Assembly (NCBI GenBank): GCA_963588905.1
Contig: CAVAJF010000032.1
Span: forward strand, 10,188 to 74,187
DNA from: Butyricicoccus_A sp963588905
GTDB taxonomy: Bacteria; Bacillota; Clostridia; Oscillospirales; Butyricicoccaceae
Direction: 5' to 3'
DNA: 64,000 bases
Below the pieces are notes generated by a model. The model was given only the letters and a program-made list of their open reading frames with translations. It did no database searches and was not told the DNA's origin. Below are positions 42,180-50,471 of this stretch, one piece after another. A program made the translations under genes and the position numbers. Within the stretch, counting starts at the first letter, position 1. Each line of letters opens with the position of its first letter.

Positions 42180-43371
42180 AACTGTCGTTCTCGGCGTAAC
42201 CGGTGGCATTGCAGCATATAAGGCCTGTGACTTGGTCAGCCGTCTGCACAAGAAGGGCATCAATATTCGAATCATTATGACCGAACACGCTTGTGAATTT
42301 GTTCAGCCGTTGACATTGGAAGTATTGTCCGGCAATCGCGTGGTGACGGATATGTTTAACCGCGATTTTCCGTGGGAAGTCGAGCATATTTCTCTTGCCA
42401 AAGCGGCGGATGTCTTTGCTGTTGTTCCGGCGACTGCCAATATTCTGGGCAAATATGCCCATGGCATTGCGGATGATATGCTGTCCACAACGCTGCTGGC
42501 AACCCGCGCACCCGTGCTGTTTGCTCCGGCGATGAATACAAATATGTATGAGCATCCGGCCGTACAGGAGAATATTGCCACACTCAAGCAGCGTGGATGT
42601 CTGTTTGTCGAACCGGCGTCTGGCCATCTGGCGTGCGGAGACACCGGAAAAGGCAAGCTGGCGGATGTAGAAACCATTGAACAGGCGATTCTCGATGCAT
42701 TGACGGAAAAGGACATGGAGGGAATGCATGTCACGGTGACTGCGGGTCCGACGCGCGAAGCCATGGATCCGGTTCGCTTCTTGTCCAACCATTCCACGGG
42801 CAAAATGGGCTATGCGATTGCCCGCAGCGCGAAAATGCGTGGCGCACAGGTTACACTGATTACCGGCCCTGTTTCGCTTGCACCGCTGGATGGCGTGCGC
42901 ATGGTGCCGATTACCTCGGCTTGCGAGATGCGCGAGGCAGTCATGGAAGCCCTGCCGCAGTCTGATTTGGTCATTAAGGCGGCCGCTGTCGGAGACTATC
43001 GTCCGGCGCAGTTCCAAGATGACAAGATCAAAAAACATGACGAAGACATGTCGATTTCTCTCGTTCGCAATCCGGATATTTTGGCAGAAATCGGTGAAAA
43101 CAGACGGGATGACCAGGTGATTTGTGGTTTTTCGATGGAGACACGCGATTTGCTGGAGAATTCTACAAAGAAACTGAAAAAGAAAAACTGTGATGTCATT
43201 GTCGCCAATAATTTGAAAGTAAAAGGTGCGGGCTTTGCCGGTGATACCAATGTGGTCACACTGTTATATAGAGACGGAACTGTGGAGCCGCTGGAGCTGA
43301 TGGAAAAAGACAGCGTAGCGGATATTTTGCTCGAACGTCTCGTCACCTTGCATCGGAAGAAACAGGCATGA
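42163..43371 (+). CDS. coaBC: bifunctional phosphopantothenoylcysteine decarboxylase/synthetase
   Basis: 402 residues. The CoaC flavoprotein domain (about 1-180) has GVTGGIAAYKACDLVSRL, the catalytic His in PWEVEHISLAKAADV, and PAMNTNMYEHPAV. CoaB (about 190-400) has TAGPTREAMDPVRFLSNHSTGKMG and the KKLKKKNCDVIVANN segment. Together they turn phosphopantothenate into phosphopantetheine for coenzyme A. It overlaps rpoZ and, by ATGA, priA. Confidence 0.97.
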   Translation: MNFSGKTVVLGVTGGIAAYKACDLVSRLHKKGINIRIIMTEHACEFVQPLTLEVLSGNRVVTDMFNRDFPWEVEHISLAKAADVFAVVPATANILGKYAHGIADDMLSTTLLATRAPVLFAPAMNTNMYEHPAVQENIATLKQRGCLFVEPASGHLACGDTGKGKLADVETIEQAILDALTEKDMEGMHVTVTAGPTREAMDPVRFLSNHSTGKMGYAIARSAKMRGAQVTLITGPVSLAPLDGVRMVPITSACEMREAVMEALPQSDLVIKAAAVGDYRPAQFQDDKIKKHDEDMSISLVRNPDILAEIGENRRDDQVICGFSMETRDLLENSTKKLKKKNCDVIVANNLKVKGAGFAGDTNVVTLLYRDGTVEPLELMEKDSVADILLERLVTLHRKKQA

Positions 43372-45827
43372 GATCCGACGTTTGCCGTGTAGCGATTTCC
43401 GATGCGACATATGCATTTGATAAGCTGTACGACTATGACATTCCGCCGGCGCTGATGGGAGCCGTTATGCCGGGTGTGCGTGTGCTTCTCCCGTTCGGGC
43501 GTGGCGACCGCACCCGTGAGGCGATTGTTGTGCGCATGGGGTGTGATCCGCAGGCGCAGTACGAGCGCAAAAGCATTTTAGAGGTGTTGGATGCGCAGCC
43601 AGTGCTGGATGCACACGCGCTGTCTCTGGCGGCGCATCTGTGTTCCACCTTGTTCTGCACGTTTTATGACTGCGCGCGCGCAATGCTTCCGGCGGGACTA
43701 TGGTTTCGCAAAACCGAGCAATACGTGCTGACGCAAGCGATAACGGAAGGAAAACGGCAGCAATTGGCGCAGCAATATCCGGTATTGCAGCACTTTTCCA
43801 AGAGAAAACGTGCGATTGCAGTCAAAACGTTGACCGAACTGTGCGGCGGTACGCTGCCGGAACAACAGATCCATGAGCTGCTGCAAGCACAGATTCTGGA
43901 ACAGACCAGCGCTTTTGATCGGCGCATCAATGACAAAACCGTCACGATGTATCGGCTGGGAATACCGCGCGATGACGCGATGGCGATGGCAGAACGCGGA
44001 CGCAGTCATGTTCGTATGGACATTGTCAGTGTGCTGGCACAGGAAGGACGTATGAGCCGCCCGGATCTCAAATATATGACCGGTGCAAGTGACGGTGTTC
44101 TTCGGGCGATGGTCAAAAGCGGTATGCTAGAGCGATGGGAAGAGGAAACCTTTCGGCTGCCGGAACAGCCGAGTCCATCGGAACGACAAGGATTTGTTCT
44201 GAATTCGGCGCAGCAAACCGCATATGATCGCATGGAACCAATGTTGCTGTCCGGTCATCCCGAAGCGGCGCTGCTGTTTGGTGTCACAGGAAGCGGTAAG
44301 ACGCAGGTATATATGAAGCTGATCGACCGCGCCTTACAAGCGGGCAAAAGTGCAATTGTGCTCGTGCCGGAAATCGGATTGACACCGCAGCTGATTCGGA
44401 AATTTATGGCACAGTTTGGTGACTGCACCGCTGTGCTGCACTCGGCGCTGTCCGTTGGTGAACGATATGACAGCTGGAAACGCATTCGCGCCGGTGAGGC
44501 GCGGGTGATTGTCGGCACACGGTCAGCGGTTTTTGCACCTGCACAAAATTTGGGGCTTATTATTTTGGATGAAGAGCAGGATGACGCCTATAAATCAGAA
44601 ACTAGTCCACGGTATCATGCGCGAGATGTAGCAAAATACCGCGCCATGCAAGAGAATGCCTTTGTCTTATTCGGCTCCGCGACACCGGCAATCGAGACGT
44701 TTTACGGTGCAGAGACGGGAAAATATCCTGTGTTATTTCTGCGTGAACGCTATTCTGGAGCGGCACTGCCGCGTGTCACGATTGCAGATATGCGTGGCTT
44801 GACCCGACAGGGATATATCAGTGCAATTGGGCCTGTCCTGCGACAGGAGATGGAGCAGTGCTTTGCCGAAGGACACCAATGCATTTTGTTTTTAAACCGA
44901 CGCGGCGCGGCCAAACAGGTTACCTGTACAGCGTGCGGCTGGACACCGGAATGCCCGTCGTGCAGCGTTTCCATGACCTATCATTCCGTCAATCACCGGC
45001 TGATGTGTCATTATTGTGGAAAGAGTATTCCTGTGAAACGCACATGCCCCAATTGCGGCAGTACGCATCTCAAATGGGAGGGAATCGGCACGCAGAGACT
45101 GGAAACCGAGCTGCAAGAGCTGTTTCCGGAGCGTAAGATTCTTCGCATGGATGCGGATACAACGAGCACGAAGGGAGCTCATGCCAAGCTGTTGGAGGCA
45201 TTTGAAGAGGAGAAGGCAGATATTTTGCTCGGCACACAAATGGTCACAAAAGGCTTGGACTTTGACCGCGTGACGCTGGTTGGCATTGTCGATGCAGATC
45301 AATCTCTGTTTGCGCAGGACTATCGCGCCAGAGAACGTACCTTTTCGCTGCTCACGCAGGTTGTGGGGCGTGCCGGACGCAGGCAGGCGCAGGGACATGC
45401 GGTCATTCAGACGTACCATCCGGGAGATACCGTGATTTTAAACGCCGCACGGCAGGATTATGAGCAGTTTTATGAGGAAGAGTTGGAGCATCGAAGATTG
45501 CTGCAATGTCCACCGATTGCACAGCTTGTGGTTCTGACCGCTGTAGGAGAGAATGAACGAGACGTGCTGACAGCTTTATCTGCTGTCAAGCAGCGCATAG
45601 AAAGTCTGATGGCAGGCGTATTTTCCGATTTCTGTTATCCGGTATTGGGTCCCGCGCCAGCGAATATTGTGCGCGTACAAAACCGATACCGCTATCATTT
45701 GACTATCCGCTGTCCAGACAGCAAGCGCAGACGCGCCTTGATAGATGGCGTGCTGCGCGAGACAGGTGTTGACCGCCGGTTTCGCGGTGTCACCGTATAT
45801 GCAGACGTCAATCCTATGCAAATATAA
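43368..45827 (+). CDS. priA: primosomal protein N' (replication restart helicase)
   Basis: 819 residues, full length. The N-terminal DNA-binding domain comes first, then helicase motifs: Walker A GVTGSGKTQVY, Walker B ILDEEQDDAYK, and RYHARDVAKYR. A zinc-binding insert with eight Cys follows (CTACGWTPECPSC ... CHYCGK ... CPNCGS), then motif V/VI around LLGTQMVTKGLDF and VVGRAGRR. It reloads the replisome at stalled forks. It overlaps coaBC by 4 bases. Confidence 0.97.
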   Translation: MRSDVCRVAISDATYAFDKLYDYDIPPALMGAVMPGVRVLLPFGRGDRTREAIVVRMGCDPQAQYERKSILEVLDAQPVLDAHALSLAAHLCSTLFCTFYDCARAMLPAGLWFRKTEQYVLTQAITEGKRQQLAQQYPVLQHFSKRKRAIAVKTLTELCGGTLPEQQIHELLQAQILEQTSAFDRRINDKTVTMYRLGIPRDDAMAMAERGRSHVRMDIVSVLAQEGRMSRPDLKYMTGASDGVLRAMVKSGMLERWEEETFRLPEQPSPSERQGFVLNSAQQTAYDRMEPMLLSGHPEAALLFGVTGSGKTQVYMKLIDRALQAGKSAIVLVPEIGLTPQLIRKFMAQFGDCTAVLHSALSVGERYDSWKRIRAGEARVIVGTRSAVFAPAQNLGLIILDEEQDDAYKSETSPRYHARDVAKYRAMQENAFVLFGSATPAIETFYGAETGKYPVLFLRERYSGAALPRVTIADMRGLTRQGYISAIGPVLRQEMEQCFAEGHQCILFLNRRGAAKQVTCTACGWTPECPSCSVSMTYHSVNHRLMCHYCGKSIPVKRTCPNCGSTHLKWEGIGTQRLETELQELFPERKILRMDADTTSTKGAHAKLLEAFEEEKADILLGTQMVTKGLDFDRVTLVGIVDADQSLFAQDYRARERTFSLLTQVVGRAGRRQAQGHAVIQTYHPGDTVILNAARQDYEQFYEEELEHRRLLQCPPIAQLVVLTAVGENERDVLTALSAVKQRIESLMAGVFSDFCYPVLGPAPANIVRVQNRYRYHLTIRCPDSKRRRALIDGVLRETGVDRRFRGVTVYADVNPMQI

Positions 45828-45856
45828 AAAGAAATGAAAATGAAGAGGAGTTTATT

Positions 45857-46342
45857 ATGGCTGTAAGACCAATTATTTATGATCCGGATCCGATTCTGTA
45901 CAAAAAGTGTCATCCGGTGACAAAATTTGATAAGAAGCTGGGGAATATCCTGACAGATATGACGCAGACGATGTTGGACGCCAACGGCGTCGGTCTGGCA
46001 GGTCCGCAGATCGGCTATATGCGCCGTGTCTGTGTCGTGCTGGATACGTTGGACAATGACAGAATCATTGAGATGGTCAATCCGGAAGTGGTAGAAACCG
46101 AAGGTGAGCAGACCGGCTCAGAGGGCTGTCTCAGCTTCCCAAATAAATTTGGTATGGTTACTCGTCCGCGCATTGTAACGGTTCGTGCGCAGGATAGAAA
46201 CGGCGAATGGTTTACGGTCAAGTCTCAGGATTTGACGGCACGTGCTTTCCTGCACGAAATTGACCATCTCGACGGACATGTCTTTACCGAAAAGGTGACG
46301 GAGTATATCCACTATGATGAAGAAGAGGACGAGGCAGAATGA
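45857..46342 (+). CDS. def: peptide deformylase
   Basis: 161 residues. The three family motifs are present: GVGLAGPQIG (the usual second Ala is Gly), EGCLSFP with the metal Cys, and HEIDHLDG with the catalytic Glu and two metal His. It removes formyl from nascent proteins. GAGGAG lies ahead of the ATG. The stop overlaps fmt by ATGA. Confidence 0.97.
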   Translation: MAVRPIIYDPDPILYKKCHPVTKFDKKLGNILTDMTQTMLDANGVGLAGPQIGYMRRVCVVLDTLDNDRIIEMVNPEVVETEGEQTGSEGCLSFPNKFGMVTRPRIVTVRAQDRNGEWFTVKSQDLTARAFLHEIDHLDGHVFTEKVTEYIHYDEEEDEAE

Positions 46343-47271
46343 GACTGGTCTTTATGGGTACGCCGGACTTCGCGGTAAACTCGCTCGAACGCTTAATTGC
46401 AGATAAACATGAGATCGTCGGTGTATTTACGCAGCCAGACAAGCCACAGGGGCGCAAAATGAAGCTGACACCGCCACCTGTAAAGCAACTTGCCTTGATA
46501 CATAATATCCCGGTATATCAGCCGGATTCCTTCAAGAATGAAAGCCAGCTGGAGCTGCTGCGTGAGCTAAATCCGGAGGTTATCATCGTTGTGGCGTATG
46601 GCAAGCTGCTGCCGGGTTATGTGCTGGATTTGCCGAAGTACGGCTGCATCAATGTACACGGCTCTTTGCTGCCGAAATACCGCGGCGCGGCACCGATTCA
46701 ATGGATGGTGCTCGACGGCGAAGAAACTGCAGGCGTGACAACCATGTATATGGATCGCGGGCTGGACACCGGTGATATTCTGCTGACGAAGGAAACACCG
46801 ATTGGCGAAAATGAAACTGCCGGTGAGCTGTTTGACCGGCTGGCAGCGATGGGTGCAGGTCTGCTGGCAGAGACGCTGGAGCAGTTGCCGCAGGGCATCC
46901 AGCGCAAGCCGCAGGATGACGCGCAGGCAACCTATGTATCTGTCCTGAGCAAGAATATGTCTGTAGTCGATTGGAGCAAACCGGCGCAGCAGGTGCATAA
47001 CCAGATTCGCGGATTGGATCCGTGGCCGGTTGCCGTGACGAATCGCGGCGATGTGCGTCTCAAGCTGTTTCAGTCTCGCTTGACTGACCAGACGGCACAG
47101 GTTCCGGCAGGCACAGTGACGACTGCTGATCCGAAAAAGGGTCTGTTTGTTGCGTGCGGCGATGGACGTGTATTGCAGATTACAGAAATTCAGATGGTCG
47201 GCAAAAAGCGCATGGCAGCTGGTGATTATCTGCGCGGCCATGCCATGGAGATTGGAACGGTTCTTGGCTGA
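46339..47271 (+). CDS. fmt: methionyl-tRNA formyltransferase
   Basis: 310 residues. The formyltransferase domain (1-190) has VFMGTPDFAV, the VHGSLLPKYRGAAPIQW catalytic segment, and the TGDILL region. The C-terminal OB-like tRNA domain follows (about 205-310). It formylates initiator Met-tRNA and is translationally coupled to def, its functional partner. Confidence 0.97.
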   Translation: MRLVFMGTPDFAVNSLERLIADKHEIVGVFTQPDKPQGRKMKLTPPPVKQLALIHNIPVYQPDSFKNESQLELLRELNPEVIIVVAYGKLLPGYVLDLPKYGCINVHGSLLPKYRGAAPIQWMVLDGEETAGVTTMYMDRGLDTGDILLTKETPIGENETAGELFDRLAAMGAGLLAETLEQLPQGIQRKPQDDAQATYVSVLSKNMSVVDWSKPAQQVHNQIRGLDPWPVAVTNRGDVRLKLFQSRLTDQTAQVPAGTVTTADPKKGLFVACGDGRVLQITEIQMVGKKRMAAGDYLRGHAMEIGTVLG

Positions 47272-47294
47272 TGAGAGACGAAAGGAGGAATGAA

Positions 47295-48674
47295 ATGCGT
47301 GAGAACACATCTGCCCGCGAGGCGGCAGCACGCGCGCTGTTTGCGATTCGAGAAGAAGATGCATGGAGCGCTCCGGCACTGAAAAAATATGCGGCAGGTC
47401 TTTCCAAACGAGATGCCGCACTCGCAACGGCGTTGGTCGGCGGTGTCCTGCAAAACCAAGCGATGTGCGATTTTTATCTCGCGCATTACTCCAAAGTTCG
47501 CCTAAAAAAGGTCAAACCGCGCATTTTAGACGTTTTACGTCTGGCTGTCTATCAGATGGTCTGGATGGATCGGATTCCCAACTCGGCAGCGGTCAATGAA
47601 AGCGTACGTTTGGCGCGTTCCCTGTGTCGGGCAGATCCGCGCACAGCAAGCTATGTCAATGGCCTGCTGCGGACCATTGCGCGAAATATTGATGCACTCC
47701 CGCAGCCAAATTGTGAGACCAAGGCGGAGTATTATTCGCTGCGGTATAGTCATCCGCGCTGGCTGACGGAGTTGTATTTGGAGCAGTTTGGCGTCAAGCA
47801 GACGCGATTGCTGTTGGAGGCGGATAATGAACCGGCTCCAACCGTTTTGCGCGTCAATACGCTGAAAACGAATACAGATACCGTGCGGGAGCGCTTGGAA
47901 GCACAGGGCGTTTGCGTCCACATGCATGAGACCATTCCAAACTGTCTGACGGTTTCCGGAACCGGCAGCTTGGAACAGCTGGATGTCTTTCAGGAGGGTC
48001 TCGTCACGGTGCAGGACGGTGCAAGTCAAATGAGTGTGTATGCACTGGACCCGAAGCCGAACAGCCGTGTGCTGGATTGCTGTGCTGCGCCGGGCGGCAA
48101 AAGCTTTTTCGCTGCTGAGCGGATGAAAAATACCGGATCTGTGACTTCGTGTGATATTTACGCGCACAAATTGAATAAGATCCGAGAGGGCGCACGGCGT
48201 CTGGGACTTACCAATATTGACACCCAGCTGCAAGATGCGGCACAGTTTCGTCCGGAATGGGAGGAAGCGTTTGATTACGTGTTGTGCGATGTACCGTGTT
48301 CCGGCTTGGGTATTATTCGTAAAAAGCCGGAAATTCGGTATAAAGACGCGGCGGCGCTGGAGTCCCTGCCGGAGATTCAGCTGGCAATCTTAAAAAATGC
48401 CGCGCGATATGTAAAAAAAGATGGAATTTTGGTTTATTCAACCTGTACGGTGCTGCGCCGAGAAAACGAAGAAATTGTGAAAGCATTTTTGCAGAGCACT
48501 CAACAGTTTGAAAAACAGACATTTTCGCTTCCGGTATGTGAACAGCCTGTGGATGGGTCTGTCACTCTCCTGCCACAGGTACATCATACGGATGGATTTT
48601 TTGTTGCAAAATTCCGTAAAATGGCTTACTATGAAAAGGATGAGAGCACATCTGTGCTTTCATCGGAGATTTGA
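47295..48674 (+). CDS. rsmB: 16S rRNA (cytosine-967-C5)-methyltransferase RsmB
   Basis: 459 residues. The NusB-like N-terminal domain (about 1-145) and Nol1/Nop2/Sun methyltransferase domain follow in order. SAM motif I is CCAAPGGKSFFAAE, motif IV with catalytic Cys is DVPCSGLG, and the second Cys is in VYSTCTVL. The start at 47295 has AAAGGAGGAA; an earlier in-frame ATG overlaps fmt but has no site. It methylates C967 of 16S rRNA. Confidence 0.95.
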   Translation: MRENTSAREAAARALFAIREEDAWSAPALKKYAAGLSKRDAALATALVGGVLQNQAMCDFYLAHYSKVRLKKVKPRILDVLRLAVYQMVWMDRIPNSAAVNESVRLARSLCRADPRTASYVNGLLRTIARNIDALPQPNCETKAEYYSLRYSHPRWLTELYLEQFGVKQTRLLLEADNEPAPTVLRVNTLKTNTDTVRERLEAQGVCVHMHETIPNCLTVSGTGSLEQLDVFQEGLVTVQDGASQMSVYALDPKPNSRVLDCCAAPGGKSFFAAERMKNTGSVTSCDIYAHKLNKIREGARRLGLTNIDTQLQDAAQFRPEWEEAFDYVLCDVPCSGLGIIRKKPEIRYKDAAALESLPEIQLAILKNAARYVKKDGILVYSTCTVLRRENEEIVKAFLQSTQQFEKQTFSLPVCEQPVDGSVTLLPQVHHTDGFFVAKFRKMAYYEKDESTSVLSSEI

Positions 48675-48677
48675 CAT

Positions 48678-49724
48678 ATGACAAAACCTGAGATTAAATG
48701 CCGGACACTGCCGGAGCTGAAGGAAGAATTGCGCGCGATGGGTGAGAAACCGTTTCGTGCGGGACAAATTTTTCAATGGCTGCATCAGGGCGTTTCTTCG
48801 TTTGATGAGATGACCAATGTTTCCAAACCGCTTCGCGCCAAGCTGTCCGAACAATATCTGTTGACGGCACCAAAGATTCTGCGCAAGCAGGTTTCCAAGG
48901 TGGATGGAACCATTAAATATCTGTGGGAGCTGCACGACGGCAACTGCATTGAGAGCGTATTCATGCGGTATCATCACGGCAATTCCGCCTGTGTGTCGTC
49001 TCAGGTGGGTTGCCGCATGGGATGCAAGTTCTGCGCATCGGGTCTGGGCGGACTGGTCAGAAGCTTGTCCGCGGGTGAAATTCTTGACCAGATCCTATTT
49101 ATGCAAAAAGACACCGGCGAGCGCATTTCCAATATTGTTTTGATGGGAACCGGCGAGCCGTTGGATAACTATGATAACGTCCTGCGCTTCATTCATCTCG
49201 TCGGCGCACCGGAGGGCTTGCATATCGGGCAGCGACATATTTCTCTGTCCACATCGGGACTGGTGCCGCAGATTCGTCGGCTTGCCGAGGAAAAATTGCA
49301 GATTACGCTGTCAATTTCTCTGCATTCTCCGGATAACGAGAGCCGCAGCGCCACGATGCCAGTCAACAAGAGCTTCCCGGTGGAACAGCTGATTGCAGCC
49401 TGTCGTGATTATTTTGACATGACGGGACGCAGAATCTCGTATGAATATACGATGATTGACGGCGTCAGTGACCGCCCATGGCAGGCAAAAAAGCTGGCAG
49501 AGCTGCTGCGCGGCCGTCCGGCGCATGTAAATCTAATCCCTTTAAATCACGTTACGGAGAGCGGACTGCGCACTTCCTCGAAGGAGCATGTCGCGGCTTT
49601 TCAAAATATATTGGAAAAGAACGGAGTCACTGCGACAGTTCGGCGCACATTAGGGCCGGATATTGACGCATCCTGCGGACAGCTGCGCCGCAGGCACATT
49701 GGTGAGACGTTCGGGAAAGAGTGA
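48678..49724 (+). CDS. rlmN: dual-specificity RNA methyltransferase RlmN
   Basis: 348 residues. The radical-SAM cluster motif is CRMGCKFCASG. The N-terminal KPFRAGQIFQWLHQG helix region and the catalytic mechanism Cys in the late RRTLGPDIDASCGQLR segment are present. It methylates C2 of A2503 in 23S rRNA and A37 of some tRNAs. It starts 3 bases after rsmB. Confidence 0.96.
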   Translation: MTKPEIKCRTLPELKEELRAMGEKPFRAGQIFQWLHQGVSSFDEMTNVSKPLRAKLSEQYLLTAPKILRKQVSKVDGTIKYLWELHDGNCIESVFMRYHHGNSACVSSQVGCRMGCKFCASGLGGLVRSLSAGEILDQILFMQKDTGERISNIVLMGTGEPLDNYDNVLRFIHLVGAPEGLHIGQRHISLSTSGLVPQIRRLAEEKLQITLSISLHSPDNESRSATMPVNKSFPVEQLIAACRDYFDMTGRRISYEYTMIDGVSDRPWQAKKLAELLRGRPAHVNLIPLNHVTESGLRTSSKEHVAAFQNILEKNGVTATVRRTLGPDIDASCGQLRRRHIGETFGKE

Positions 49725-49728
49725 TACA

Positions 49729-50460
49729 ATGAAAGCATATGGCAAAACCGACAAGGGTCTGGTTCGAGCGAACAATCAGGACACCTTTCGCCTAGACGTT
49801 CCGGAAACGGGAATGGGATTTATCGTTCTCTGCGATGGAATGGGCGGCGCACGCGCCGGAAATATTGCCAGTGAACGCGCAGCAAATCGCTTCTTAGAGA
49901 CCATCAAAACAGCAGATCCTTCTGAGACCAACGCAGATGTGCTGGCGGATTTAGTGGAAAAGGCTGTGCGTATGGCAAACAAAGAGGTGTTTGAGCTGTC
50001 TCAGTCGTCTCCGGCATACAACGGCATGGGCACGACATTGGTCGGCGGTATCTGCGTGGATGACCGCGTGATTCTCGCCAACGTCGGCGATTCCCGCGCG
50101 TATCTGATTGACACAGACAAAATCGCACAGATGAGTACCGATCATTCACTGGTCGCGGAAATGGTTCGCAGCGGACGATTGACCCAAGCGGAGGCCAAAA
50201 CATATCCGGGACGAAACCTCATTACTCGCGCCGTTGGCGTGGATAGCGAAGTGGAAGCGGATGTGTATGAAATCAAAATGCACGAAGGGCAGACATTGCT
50301 GCTGTGTTCGGATGGTCTGAGCGGTCCGGTGACGGACGCAGAGATCGTTGCGACTGTCTCACAGGCAGAGAGCATGGAACAGGCGTGCACACAATTGATT
50401 GAGCTGGCTTGCAAAGCCGGTGGAAATGACAATATTACGGTTGTATTGTACACCAAGTAG
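49729..50460 (+). CDS. prpC: PP2C-family Ser/Thr phosphatase PrpC/Stp
   Basis: 243 residues. Metal-binding motifs DGMGG, VGDSRAYLI, the SDGLSG segment and the final NDNITVVL are all present. It dephosphorylates targets of the PrkC kinase encoded next. Starts considered: the ATG at 49729 fits family length; the frame extends upstream into rlmN without support. The stop is adjacent to the kinase ribosome site, so the pair is coupled. Confidence 0.95.
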   Translation: MKAYGKTDKGLVRANNQDTFRLDVPETGMGFIVLCDGMGGARAGNIASERAANRFLETIKTADPSETNADVLADLVEKAVRMANKEVFELSQSSPAYNGMGTTLVGGICVDDRVILANVGDSRAYLIDTDKIAQMSTDHSLVAEMVRSGRLTQAEAKTYPGRNLITRAVGVDSEVEADVYEIKMHEGQTLLLCSDGLSGPVTDAEIVATVSQAESMEQACTQLIELACKAGGNDNITVVLYTK

Positions 50461-50471
50461 GAGACATGGGA